DNA of 64,000 nucleotides from positions 1 to 64,000 of the forward strand of contig JAQFVV010000988.1 in assembly GCA_028023455.1 (NCBI GenBank). Direction: 5' to 3'. Source of the DNA: Epiperipatus broadwayi (taxonomy: Eukaryota > Onychophora > Udeonychophora > Euonychophora > Peripatidae). A program made the translations under genes and the position numbers. The first letter of the stretch is position 1. Each line of letters starts with the position of its first letter. The notes under the pieces are model-generated. The model did not search any database and was not told where the DNA came from. It saw only the letters and a program-made list of their open reading frames with translations. Positions 10,839 to 22,724 of the stretch are shown in pieces.

Positions 10839-13800
10839 TGATATGCCCTGTATACATAACGTATCGGATCCCTTAAAGCTGGGCCACCACAATCTGGCCT
10901 CTCACTACGTTGTGTAACCATGTACACCTCGAGCCCACCACGTTACACCATAATCCACCCTTTCACCCTACGTGTATTTACGTGTATATGTGTACTCCAC
11001 TTCCACCCAAAATAAATAATATAATATAGTGAAAATTGCCTCACCGGGTTCTAGTTCTAATAATTAATGAGATATTCAATTAAATGCTTTACTAGCTCAA
11101 ATTTCTTAAAATTAACTTAGGTTCTGTTTTAAACTAACTCAAATAACTATTCTATAATTCATGAGACTAGAAGTGGAAATAAAGGGATGACAAAGTAGAT
11201 TACATTGAGATAATATCCCATAGGATACCACCTCAATGGCATAAGAACACTATCCCCCCTTATACTACTATTACATATAATAACTACATAGTATTCTTAT
11301 GACTTCTGCAACTTCTAATCACTAAACTCATTTAACAATTAAAGTATTAATCTTTTATCTATAATAACAATAATAGTAATTATCTAGCTCAGATAAAATA
11401 ATCTCAGGTTCTTAAATTTATTCAAGGTTAAATTAAAATAAAGTAGCAAAATATGATAAGGGATTTTGTGTCATAATTTACTACTCTGAAATTAGATTAA
11501 TAACAAAACAATAATAATAATAATCACAATCTTCATTGTTTAATCTAACTAGTACAACTTTTCTTTTATCGCAAATTTATAACCGTAATAAATTAGTTAA
11601 TAATCTAATATCCTCTTTTTTTTTATCTTTAAGTAATAAAATAAATTAGTAAGTGGCAGTGTTTAGATAATCTGATACGTGAAGCAAGTGGCAACTAATA
11701 GCATATAATTTAGCAAATTATTCTGACAATGGATTTATGACCAATAACGCAATGCAATTTTATAATTATTCAATTATAAAACATCAATAAATATTTAAGA
11801 TTAAATATACTTTTCTATTTATATTTTGTGCAAACAATTATATACTTAGTTTAATGACTGTAAACATACCCTATGAATTCATGCAATGATGTAGAGAAAA
11901 CAAAACTCAGACACAAGTTTTAATAAACAAATTTTAGAATTTTATTAACAACAATCAAAATTAAGATAAAACAAAACAAATCTATTTACATTTATTTACA
12001 AGGGATATCCTCATTTCTTTTAACACTACAATAGTTGAATTATACATTTTTAGATTTTTTTTATAGTTAATTTAAATTATTATATCTTTTATAAGTTATT
12101 TATTTATTTCTCATTAGGTTTATTATATTACTTATTTTAACTATTTTATGGGTAATACTATTCTTTACCTTTTAATATTAAAGTTACAGTATTATAAATT
12201 ATAGATGTGGGTAAACATCATTTATAAACATTATAAATTTACAATCAATATGGTTTTTCCTTAAAAAAAAAATTACATTTTCTTGTAACTCTATATAAGT
12301 CACTTTGCATATTGTTCAAATATTATTACTACCTATTACATTTGTGATCTAATGCTCGTAAACTCTAATACATTCATTCCATAAGCCATACTCATGTATA
12401 ATGCCATAACACGAGTTTAATTATCTCCTGTTTTAGTTTCACATATATTACAATTATCGAATGTTACTACGTTCTTTAAATATGCAATACTTATATTTTT
12501 AAATATAATCAACAATAAGAAAACGTTAAATCATTTTTAATATTTTATATATTTCTATTTGGATATATTTCTATAAAATTATAGTTCATTTCTTAAAATT
12601 AAAATAATTCTCTGACTCCTTCCTTTCTTAGGATATCTGCATCTTTCTTTCAATAATCATAATCTACTCTTTGTTAATACTTAACTATTCTTATTTCAAA
12701 TAACAGCATGACATACATTCTAAAAAATATCTATTGTTTCTTTTCAATAGACTTAACAAATAACGATGTAGTTGCAAGAAATACAGATAAAGATAGCGAA
12801 AGATGTATAGGATATTGGGAAGATAGATAGATAACTTATCAAACTATATACTTCAAAATGTATGAAACAGTGTGAATAGGGCCGACATTCCTTGTCTGAT
12901 AACCCTGGCAATAAGCATGATGTGGCAGCTATTTATTCAGCTTTACCAAACATCTAATAAGATTCACAAGAAAGATAAAAATAACACTGTCCATGATAAC
13001 ATGTGTAACAGTCGTAGGGCTTTGTTAACTACGCGAATTACCATCTAAAACTACTTATTATTTCATTCCCTGTAGCATCCTAGTTTTAAATACATCCTCT
13101 TGGTTTTCCGAATCTCCACGTACTACCAAGTCACTACCCAAACTATCTCTCAAGATTTTTACTGTATCCAACATCGATAAAACTAACTACCTTTTAAAAC
13201 AATAAACAAAATTCACTAATATAAAACATTTCCCTATTCTATAAGAACAATTTATCTTGCTTTATTACTCTGTAGGTTTGACATCTACGTTTTGTTAAAA
13301 TACCACTTAAATATCCTAATCGAAAAAATTAACAGAAAATATGACATAACCATCAGTTATATTGAACTATATTAATAACACATAAAATGATTATCGTGTG
13401 CATATTTTTTAAAAAATCTAATCACATCTCAAAGTGTTTTAAAGTGTTGTTTTTCAAAATGCGTTTTACAATAATTATAACAATAAAACTTTGCATTACA
13501 TTCATTCGATTCACAGCTGATCTAAATAAATAAAACATACATTATATCATTAATAACCATAAAATGTACCAAAATAATCTTTACCTTCCTATTAGAGTTT
13601 GTAGTAGGTTTCTTTCTCCTCGAGCATCGCAAACATACAAAATTTCCACACACATACAATTTTATTTGAACATTCAAAATCAAACATATTATTTTATATA
13701 ATGTTATATTGCGAATTAATGTATTTGTTTCCCTATCGCTATCTAAAACTTAATGTTTAACTTAGATTAATAAAGAAAATAATTTAAACCATAATCACAT

Positions 13801-15361
13801 ATTTTTCTGGCGGTAAATCTTGGTTAGTCCCATAATATTTATTATTTCTTCTTTGTCCGAATGTTCTCCTTTTTGATTATTAAAGTTTTAAATAAATTAG
13901 TTCATTTAGTAAACTGTTTAGATGATCTTTAGTTTCAATGTTTAATTCAAAATTATTAAAAAAACATTTATTTAGTTATCCCACAAATTTTTTAATGTTC
14001 GGGCGAATATTACCTCGGTGCGTTGATGCACCTTTATTTCTAGCAGAACTACAATTATCTAATAATTACGTACCAATTGCATTTTTCCATGGATCCAATA
14101 TTTTATATTTATTTCTCTGTGAAATTTTTTTTTTTTCTTTAGGCAAGTATTTTCCTTGGTAAATTTCACTTTTATTCATTATTATTTTATATACAACATT
14201 TTCAATCTTTAACTATTTCTGGAGTATTTGCTCAGGTCATCTTAAAGAAAGCAATTCACATTATTTCAATAATAAAAATTCTTTTTTGTCCATTTATTCT
14301 TATACGAATAATATTTATTTTTATTTCCCATTATATTCATTAACTTTGCGCACAATGTCCTTTCATTAATTTTATACGCACGAAAGCAGTTTTCATAGTA
14401 ATATGCTATACAAACTATATCAACGAACGACATTACATTTTTGAAATATTATAAAATTTATAACTTGGTTTTAAGAATCTATCCATTTTTTATTGAAAAT
14501 TCCGATTATATTTTAATAGAATCCACTGGCAGGTAACTGTGGAGTTAGTGAATCATTATTATGAGAACTTTTTTAAAATTTTATTCTTAGATTCTCTTCG
14601 GAAGATTTTAAATTGTCAGTTAGTTTCTTTCAAAGATATTATTAAAAATTATAATAAAATTGACTAATAAATTGAAGAAAGAAAGAAATTTTAAAGAGCT
14701 TAAAATTTTACCTCTGCTCTGGAGTCAACACATTTTTGTTCTCCTCGTTTTTACAATTAATTGGCGCGATTTCTATTGTCTGCCAAGATCTATCTTTTTA
14801 TTGGTCACTCCCTACTTTGGTTTATAGACAATTTCTAAAGTTTTAAAATCGTGATGTAATAGACTTAAATATTAACCTATTATTATTTTTAAATTAATTA
14901 TTATCTATTACAATTTAATTACTTTTAAAATAATTTTGAAACAATAATTAATAAAGATGTATAATCTTATTTTTTTTTATAATGTGTGACAATTCCATCC
15001 AGTTCCATAATATACTATTTAAATATTTTAATTGTTAGTATTAATTTAAACTAGTGCTTATACATAGAATATTCCAGACAGTCACGTAGACATTTCCGGT
15101 GTTTAGTCTAGTTTTATCTGTATTAATAAATTTGCTACTTATATCATTTAAAATGATTATATAAAATTTTGAAAAATAATTTAGAAAAATATAGAACTAG
15201 ATACAATTCTCACCACCACAATATTTATTATTAAATATATTATATTAACCTTTTATTGCCCAATTATAATTTATAATATTAAATACTATATAATATTAAT
15301 ACTAAAATTTTTTTAGTAATTGACCATTTATAATCATCATTGACCTATAGAAAAGGGCACA
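10839..15361 (-). repeat. 5' LTR of element B (about 4.5 kb)
   Basis: Nearly identical to 3345-7871. Its outer edge at 15361 (TGTGCCC on the minus strand) is the true boundary of the array, because the following ATATATATATATA and the DNA beyond it do not belong to the unit. A target duplication cannot be tested because the other end lies outside the window. It contains no long ORF. Under the short-LTR reading only 14985-15361 would be LTR. Confidence 0.55.
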
Positions 15362-15999
15362 ATATATATATATATAGTGAGATGTATGGATATACAAACA
15401 TTTAGTTTATTTGCCCATTTGTCTCACACAAGGGTATGTGCATATGAAAAGTAATATTTGAAAGTTATAGAATTTTATAATTTTATTTCAATAACTTTCT
15501 AACCAATTTATATTATATATAAAACAATTTATATTATATATATTTTGTAAATCTGCATGTAGTAATTTTATTAAAATCAGAATGGTCAATTAAGAGATTA
15601 AACCATGATATTTTTAAAAGTTTATTGCCTCTAATTAATGTAGAAATACAATTGCCATTGAGAGACAAACCACGATGTTCTTGAAGTTTTATTGCTTTTA
15701 ATTTTTGCAGAAATACAAATGTCATTTGGAAGACAAACTGCTCTAGCTGGAAAATTTTAGTACTAGGGTTTGTGAGTTTGAGTGATATTTAATAGTTAAG
15801 CAATACAATTAGTTTTATTTTAAAAACTCACAGAACTTTGTATTATTCTTAAAATACACACAAAGTCATAGATGTCAGGTTCTTAATTATTTTATCTGGT
15901 CATTTTATTGCTCTGATCTTTTCATTCCTGCAGCGGCCGATTCTTTAATGTGCCCTTGTATAAATAGCTAATATTTTATATTTTTTGGTCTAATTTTTG
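15362..15999. other. AT-rich spacer, no gene
   Basis: A short TA tract abuts the LTR array. The rest is unique AT-rich sequence with short open stretches only. A pyrimidine-rich stretch ending in CTGCAG near 15935 looks acceptor-like, but no exon can be supported. Confidence 0.5.
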
Positions 16000-16604
16000 T
16001 TTTATGTCCAGTCAAAGATACTTCATGCAAGTTTGCATTGTGCAGCAAAATCATACAGAGGTGAAAAGAAATCGTCTGCCTCCTGCCTCTGGGAGACTTA
16101 TCTAGCTCACTGTGCCCAGTTAGAAATATCTAAACCTAATATGCGAACTGTCTGGAAAATGTGTGCTTAAAAGACTCTGCAATCGCTAGAAATGCCTGTT
16201 TCAAACCCAAGTTAGCCCATGATCATGACCCACTGATTATCTACATCGATTATCTACATTGGCGTATCCTCAAGTCCAAGGTAATATCTATCTTGCCACC
16301 AGCTATGAACTCTGAATTAATAATTCTCCTAATTCTAAACTACATTGTACATCATTCCTTCTTTACTTAATGTTAAAGTTATCATATAAATACTAATAAT
16401 GTCTGCGATTTATTATAATATTTTGTTTTGATTATATTGTATGCCTTTCCTTCCTTCTTAATTTTAAAGCTGTCACATCACTGTAAATGCTAATAATGTC
16501 TGTGCGATTTATTATAATGCTATATTAATTTTCTGTTTTCATGCGGCAATTTATAATTAATTGACTGTTTTATTTTATTATTCTAATTTATTTTGACATG
16601 CCAT
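16000..16604 (+). repeat. Left arm of a 0.6-kb inverted repeat
   Basis: The stretch from TTATGTCCAGTCAAAG to TTTATTTTGACATGCC is repeated in reverse complement at 18578-19162 at roughly 85-90% identity. The arm contains an exon-like stretch ending in CAAG/GTAATA at 16280/16281, a good donor. The 1.7-kb LTR at 34521 has a similarly placed donor (CAAG/GTAATG at 35457/35458). The arms may be LTRs or other terminal repeats in opposite orientation, but no family is recognised. Confidence 0.7.
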
Positions 16605-18577
16605 ACCCGGAAAAAAAAAACTCTGTACCAGTCAAAATCATGTGCTCATTCAACAAGACCTAGAATCCAAGCAAACTATAGCAATCTAGCAATGTGCGAG
16701 ATACACAGGTCTGGAACAGTACTAAACGCTAACCTATTCACCTGTGCTCCAGGTTCTCTGACTATATGGACAACGCTTTTGAGGATACTAATAAGCTTTC
16801 ATTTCTTCCAGTCCCAGCAATGAAATCAGGGTAAGCAAAGAGACTTGGAAATCGATAATATTTAAACAACTACCCAATGATTATCACAAAATATATTACT
16901 TAAAGTGCGGGGTAGGCTATTCTTTAATAGATTAATAATTATATACTTAACATCGCTCAAGGAAACTTTAAATAAAATGAATTAATTAATAATACCAGTA
17001 AGATCTTTAATTGAATTTGAAATAATTTAACTTAACCTAAACAGTCATACGAGAGAGATTCGGGCAATGAATAACAAATGTGAGAATATAGAAAATAATA
17101 TAATATAAATTTATTAAACAATTAAATATAGTAATAACAAAAATAGCTGTATAGAATGTCTGGACAATGGGAGTTATAACTTTAATTAGCAATCACGCAC
17201 TTTAGAGATGAGTCGATAAATCATACTATTTATATAAATACGTAAAGTATTACTACATACAGTTAGTTGGTGCAATTATTACATATCTAGAACAATGGAT
17301 CATTCGTGCGGTTGCTCAGATATTGTGGTGCGGTTAATATGCCAAGAATCAATAAGTCAATTAGGTAACCAAATACCTTGGATCTTAATCCTCATCTAAG
17401 AGATTATATATTCACATTAATAAGCTGTATTGGTCATTATATATATATATATGAATAAGAATTTGAGTTGTGTGATTTGAAAAATGTGCGATACCTTGGA
17501 GATTACTCAGATGCGTGGGAGCAAAACTATTCAGCTTAAAAGAAGCTGTAATGCATAATCTGACTTAAAATTAAACGAATGGATGGCGAACGACATGCAA
17601 TTACGACTAATAAAGAGCATTGCAGGTGAATAGAAAGTTGAATAATAATCATAATAGTAAGGCGGTATTACATTATCACTTACAATCGTATCTAGAGAGG
17701 TGGTCATTTAAGACGCTCTTGAGTGGCTTTGTCATATTGGTGCAAAAGGAGTATGCCTGCACAATGGCCAAGGTCATATCTCAGAAGTGTAATGGCACAA
17801 ATGGGTGTTGGGATGGTTCATCTGTATGTTTCCCATACACTAATTCATTGGGGATGCCTGGAGAAGATCCCGAGTAGGAAAATACATCTACTTTTAGAGG
17901 GTTGATGAATATTGGGATTGGTCATTCCGAAGGTCCCAAAATAATGACAAAGCAGGAAAATTTATATAACGATTGCAATGATACACTTATAGCACCCCAA
18001 ATCATATAAATAGTTCTTGTCACTAATGACCATGATAAATTAATAAACACTTGACTCTTATAAGATACTCTCCTGCGCAATGGAATGCTTAAACGCAAAT
18101 CATCCTGGGCAGTTAACTAACTATCAATAAACGCACATAAAGGGGTCAGAGTTAAAACTAAAAGGGATAAATTGCTCTCTCCCACCCCTCAGAAATATCT
18201 CCACATTTCTACCAGCAGTCATTGCACAGATAACTGTGATTACTTATAAAATAACAGCCTTTCATGTTACAATTATTAAAATAAAATTAGAAATTACATA
18301 TTAAATTCACTGCTGCTGAGATGTACTTAGTTAAAATGATAACTTTTAATAATGAGATGAGGATTAAATTTTTATAGTTAGATGTAATAATTTAATGTAA
18401 ATATCAAAACCTTCTGGTCATTTATAGAATAACATTATTGAAAATAATTTGTATAAACCGAGCGAGTTTATAACAACAAACGTTAAAGGAAATTTAAGTC
18501 TCCTTAGTTTTTAATAGGAGAAAACTATTGTGGTGGGGGGGGGGGTAAGTTCACTTGCTAGATTGTATACTTTCTTG
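16605..18577. other. Spacer of the inverted repeat, no assignable gene
   Basis: About 2 kb between the arms. It holds two exon-like islands of higher GC: 16593-16838, ending in a donor-like CAGG/GTAAGC, and 17620-17877, an 85-codon stretch with several cysteines (QKCNGTNGCWDGSSVCF). A G run lies at about 18534-18545. I recognise no domain in either island. Confidence 0.4.
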
Positions 18578-19162
18578 GCATATCAAAATAAATTAGAATA
18601 ATAAAATAAAACAGTCAATTAATTCTAAATTACCACACCAAAACAAAAAATTGATATAGCATTATAATAAATCGCACAGACATTATTAGCATTTACAGTT
18701 ATGTGACAGCTTTAAAATTAAGAAGGAAGGAAAGGCATACAATATAATCAAAACAAAATATTATAATAAATCGCAGACATTATTAGTATTTATATGATAA
18801 CTTTAACATTAAGTAAAAAAGGAATGATGTACACTGTAGTTTAGAATTAGGAGAATTATTAATTCAGAGTTGATAGCTGGTGGCAAGATAGATATTACCT
18901 TGGACTTGTGATACACTGATGTAGATAATCGATGTAGATAATCGGTGGATCATGTTCATGGGCTAGCTTGGGTTTGAAACAGCCATTTGTAGAGATTTCA
19001 GTCTTTTAAGCACACATTTTCCGGACAGTTCGCATATTAGGTTTAGATGTTTCTAACTTGGTACAGAGGCAGGAGGCGGACGATTTCTTTTCACCCCTGC
19101 ATGATTTTGCTGCACAACACAAACTTGCGTGAAGTATCTTTGACTGGACATGAAACAAAAAG
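18578..19162 (-). repeat. Right arm of the 0.6-kb inverted repeat
   Basis: Reverse complement of 16000-16604, ending ...GACTGGACATGAAAC. It carries a small internal duplication (GATGTAGATAATCG twice near 18915-18945) and scattered substitutions, so the arms are not freshly copied. Confidence 0.7.
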
Positions 19163-20301
19163 CTGTTTGTCAATAACCCTTGGTCATTCTCTACACCACT
19201 GGAAAAACCATTGTAAATAAAATGTTTTTTTTTTATTGTTTGTTGTACAATATATATATATTGTGCCGGTCAAAACATGTTTATCCATCTAACATAAGCT
19301 GGAACTCACAAAATGTATTTTAAACCCAGTCAAGCCCAAGTTTAGGTCAGGGACCATCCTGAATTCGAACCACTCTCTAAGCCCCAGATCTAACACCTAA
19401 TGAATAACATAATAGTGATGGCACATGAGAATTAATTTTAATCTGTCCGACTAGCAAAGCTGAGCAAAACAATGAGACATCTATTAACTATGACTAAACT
19501 AAAATACACATAAGCATGGCTGTAATATGTGGAAATGGAGAAAAAAAGGAATTCGAACTATTCAAATAAGTTAGACAATAAAATATATTTTAATATACTG
19601 ACAAATTATTATACATTTATAAATTAAGTACATACATTAGTGTGTGCGTGGATGAGAAAGTGATCTACCAAGAAATAGAGGATTACATAGTGTCATTCAT
19701 GCTATTATTTCTCATATGCTTTTTATTAGCTAAATGATATATTGTAAATAAACACACATCTTTGGCGGATCTAATATTAAGATACCAATCGAATATTAGT
19801 AAGAAGAATTCACATAAAATTGTTATTAATGCTTTGGATTACAGTTCTGAAACATGGTGACTAACATTATTTAGAGGAGCATTCTGGGATTCATTACAGA
19901 TATAAGATAAATTATTTTCATGCCATCACAGTTGTGAAAATAAATAAAATACATTTGAAAACATTTGATTATATTTGAATCTAAATGACAAAATATTTAA
20001 TGACAAATTATTTTAACAATAGTAAGATGAACACTTTATTTTTCCCAAGGCATATAGACACTCTTAAATATAGATATATAAATCACGATGGTGAGATTGC
20101 ATATGATTGAAATAAACTTAATTAATAAATAGAAGTAATTGGCATTTATATATATCTTTCAAGCAAAACTTAATTTTAATATTAGAGCATTAAAACTGGG
20201 TCATGAAGCTAAAGAATAATAATAATACGAAGAAGTTTGCGGTGCTGACATAATAGCCTAAAAATAATTAGAGGAAAAGGTCATGCTTCTAGATGAAAAA
20301 C
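19163..20301. other. AT-rich spacer, no gene
   Basis: Contains a TA tract near 19249-19261 and a GAATTCGAACC stretch near 19371 that resembles a reversed tRNA B box without a convincing A box. No supported feature. Confidence 0.4.
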
Positions 20302-20488
20302 GAAATGGATGGGCATAGCATGTGCCAAACTTAGAGATTACCGCCAGAGGCCTTTTTATATGAAGAAATGGATGGGCATAGGGTGTGCCAGACTTAGGGG
20401 TCACCACCAGTGGCATTTTATACCAAGAAAAAATATGCATAGTGTGTGCCAAACTTATGGGATCACCACCAGAGGCATTTTATATGAA
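20302..20488. repeat. Three tandem copies of a 62-bp repeat
   Basis: Units start near 20302, 20364 and 20427. Each contains ATGCATAG/GGGCATAG, then TGTGCCAAACTTA, then CACCACCAGAGGCATTTTATA with substitutions. The repeat is open in several frames on both strands because of its composition, which explains the apparent ORFs. Homology of the unit is unknown. Confidence 0.8.
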
Positions 20489-21572
20489 ATAAATATGATT
20501 CCGGATAGTTCAACTATGTATGGAATGAGATATAAGAAATCTATGGGTTCGAACTTGTCGTAACTTCCAGATTAAAAGATTAGAAGCATGTATATATAAA
20601 AACACAAAGATCGGCTAAATGTCAGAAATGCAGTAATGATACATGTCTCTAACAACTTTGAATAAATTTTACTGCTTTAAAATAAATGACACTTGTTTGA
20701 ATACTATAATACGCCATGCAATTATATATATATATACAGAGAGAATATTTCATTTAATGAAATATACGTTAAGATTTGATTTAGTTAAAGAAACATTAAG
20801 ATTTATCCCCATCCCTTTTCTGATATTTAAAATAATTCAATCCCACCTTTGTGATTTTTATAATAACTGGAATATTTAAATACTATATTTGATATTTGAA
20901 GAGTATGAAAAATGAAATAAGATTAGCAGTTATATAGGAAACAAATTATAAGTCACCCTTTCAGAATTTAATAAATAATTATAAAAAAAATGTTTCAGAG
21001 CATTAATTAGCTTGAGTTCTGGATTTTCAGAGTTAAACAAACTTATATTAAAAATGAACCTAAAATGTTGATTCATAAAACAATCTGGTGAACATATTAA
21101 TATACAATGCATTATATATGTATATTTAAAGGGGATGTTAATAACCTTTTCATGAAGGTTTAGTTAAAAATGACAGAAAAGATTTTTATAAATTAAGCTC
21201 ATCAGATTGTTTGAAATTGCCATATCAATAACAGATATATAAATCAAATAATAAATACATATAAAAAAATGACCACACCAAAGTTAAAGAAAGTTAAGAG
21301 CATATGAGAGAGAATTAAATTTATATAAATTATTTAAGAGCAAATTACATGTTATTTATATAAAAAAAACATATTAATTTAAAAGATAGAAAATTGAACA
21401 ATATGTTAGAATCTTGATAGCAGGATTTGAGATTAGTGAGGCTAGATTCATTTTCAAATAATAGCATAAAAGTTACCTTGCGCAAATTTAATAAGTCTAT
21501 TTTCAAAGTACGGCTCATGCATGGCAAATTGAGGATCCAAAATGAATTCTTCTTCGTGACAGCAAACTTTTA
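20489..21572. other. AT-rich stretch, no gene
   Basis: Only short open stretches rich in A/T codons and a small TA tract near 20725. Nothing supported. Confidence 0.4.
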
Positions 21573-21764
21573 TTAGCATTCTAAAGTTCTTAGGTTGGGC
21601 TTTTCACTCTTGGGCAGCAGGATGGTACGGCCACGGAAGATGATGACCCATAGGGCCAAGAAGGATGGTGGATTTACTGCTACATCATTTTTAAGTTTCA
21701 AGTGATGTGTAATATGTTTACCATCAGTTCTCTCAATAGTAGATAATTTAATCTCCTTGCTTTA
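21573..21764 (-). CDS. Protein-like open segment with stop overlapping AATAAA: possible terminal exon or retrocopy fragment
   Basis: The minus strand is open for about 63 codons and reads as ordinary globular protein: TIERTDGKHITHH, then VNPPSFLALWVIIFRGR, then LLPKSEKPNLRTLEC and a stop. The stop TAA is followed by TAAAAG, so AATAAA (plus 21568-21573) overlaps it and could serve as a poly(A) signal. The segment has higher GC than its surroundings and no internal stop. Upstream a stop occurs in frame, with weak acceptor-like AAAG/AAG signals, so a spliced terminal exon or a truncated retrocopy are both possible. I do not recognise the family. No partner exon could be assigned on the minus strand to the right. 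Confidence 0.4.
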
Positions 21765-22427
21765 AAATCCAGCCATTATTTATACCCTTGCACAGGTATT
21801 TCTGGAATGCTTATCATTAATTAGTTAGTTGTTTTTGAAAGATGCAATTGTAAGATAACGTTCAAAAATAAATTCAAATCTATTTCCAGATTAGAAATAG
21901 ATTTGACAACATGTTTTATACAAAAGAAAATCTTTAATCTACTTAATCCCATTTATTTTAAGTAAAACTTTAATTTTAAAAAATACCTCCCTTTAATTAT
22001 TTTTGGACAATTAACAACAGTCACATCTTCCATATTGGATTTTATAAAAAATATACAGTTTAATAGAAAAACAAGCAATTTAAAAAGAAAAAGTTAAAAA
22101 TGACATATAATAAATATTTAAAAACATCAATATTTTGTTAGTAAGTTTTGCTCCTATATATATATTTGAGCCGCATCTATAATACTTTAATAAAAAAGAA
22201 CTAATAATTCATAAAACGAATTAATAATAATTTTAAAACATGTTAAAACATTAAATTTTATAATTTAGGCATGCATCTCAAATATATACATGAAATATAT
22301 ATACACAACAAAAAGAGCGGGATGGGAAATAGGGATTTAAACATAGGTTAGTAGATGGAAACATGAAGCTCAATCTTAAGCTAAGATTGACTGCTTTAAT
22401 ATATATATATATATATAATAAATAACT
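21765..22427. other. AT-rich spacer with TA tracts, no gene
   Basis: Includes TA tracts near 22157, 22304 and 22398-22417. Nothing else is supported. Confidence 0.4.
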
Positions 22428-22540
22428 GAATATTTGTAAATACAGTAACTAAATAATTAAAAAATTTTATCCACTTAGGAAAGCACTCCTAAGTGGATAA
22501 AATTTTTAATTATTTAGTTACTGTATTTACAAATATTCAA
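22428..22540. repeat. Near-perfect hairpin (about 52-bp arms, 8-base loop)
   Basis: TGAATATTTGTAAATACAGT... to ...CCACTTAGG, then AAAGCACT, then CCTAAGTGG... back to ...CAAATATTCA. The arms match almost base for base, with one A-run length difference. TA-rich DNA flanks both sides. This is a fold-back or MITE-like unit with little decay. Confidence 0.85.
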
Positions 22541-22724
22541 TTATATAATTATGTATATTGCTTTAAAATACAGACATTGAATAATATATATATATAAATT
22601 TAAGTAAAGAGAAATGTGGAACCACCTTTTTCTTATAAAAAGTCTCTGTCTTCATCATTACATCTGATTGGCTATCATAGAAGCATTTTAAAAGTGAATG
22701 TGAGGTTTCAGCCTTTCACTTTAA

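Larger units (their letters stand above)
1..15361 (-). mobile_element. Tandem array of a Gypsy-derived LTR element (7.49-kb unit, 2 full copies plus part of a third)
   Basis: Bases 1-7494, 7499 onward and 14989 onward align end to end as near-identical copies, with a period of about 7490-7498 bp and roughly 1% difference. The third copy stops abruptly at 15361, exactly where the unit reads TGTGCCC on the minus strand, and AT-rich unrelated DNA follows. In the full copies the same point is preceded on the minus strand by a purine tract (GAAGGAGGAGG), as expected for the start of a 3' LTR. A GPY/F integrase remnant lies just upstream of that tract, which confirms minus orientation and Ty3/Gypsy ancestry. 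I infer LTR-internal-LTR-internal-LTR with a shared middle LTR. The left edge lies outside the window, so a longer array is possible. Confidence 0.85.

Noticed and set aside
15925-15945. CTGCAGCGGCCG reminiscent of a cloning-vector polylinker
   Set aside because: No further vector sequence on either side, and a short match of this size can occur by chance.
19365-19385. GGTTCGAATTC on the minus strand as a possible SINE B box
   Set aside because: No A box at a suitable distance, no tail and no target duplication.
20258-20563. Overlapping open frames on both strands
   Set aside because: Explained by the 62-bp tandem repeat, whose composition leaves several frames open.
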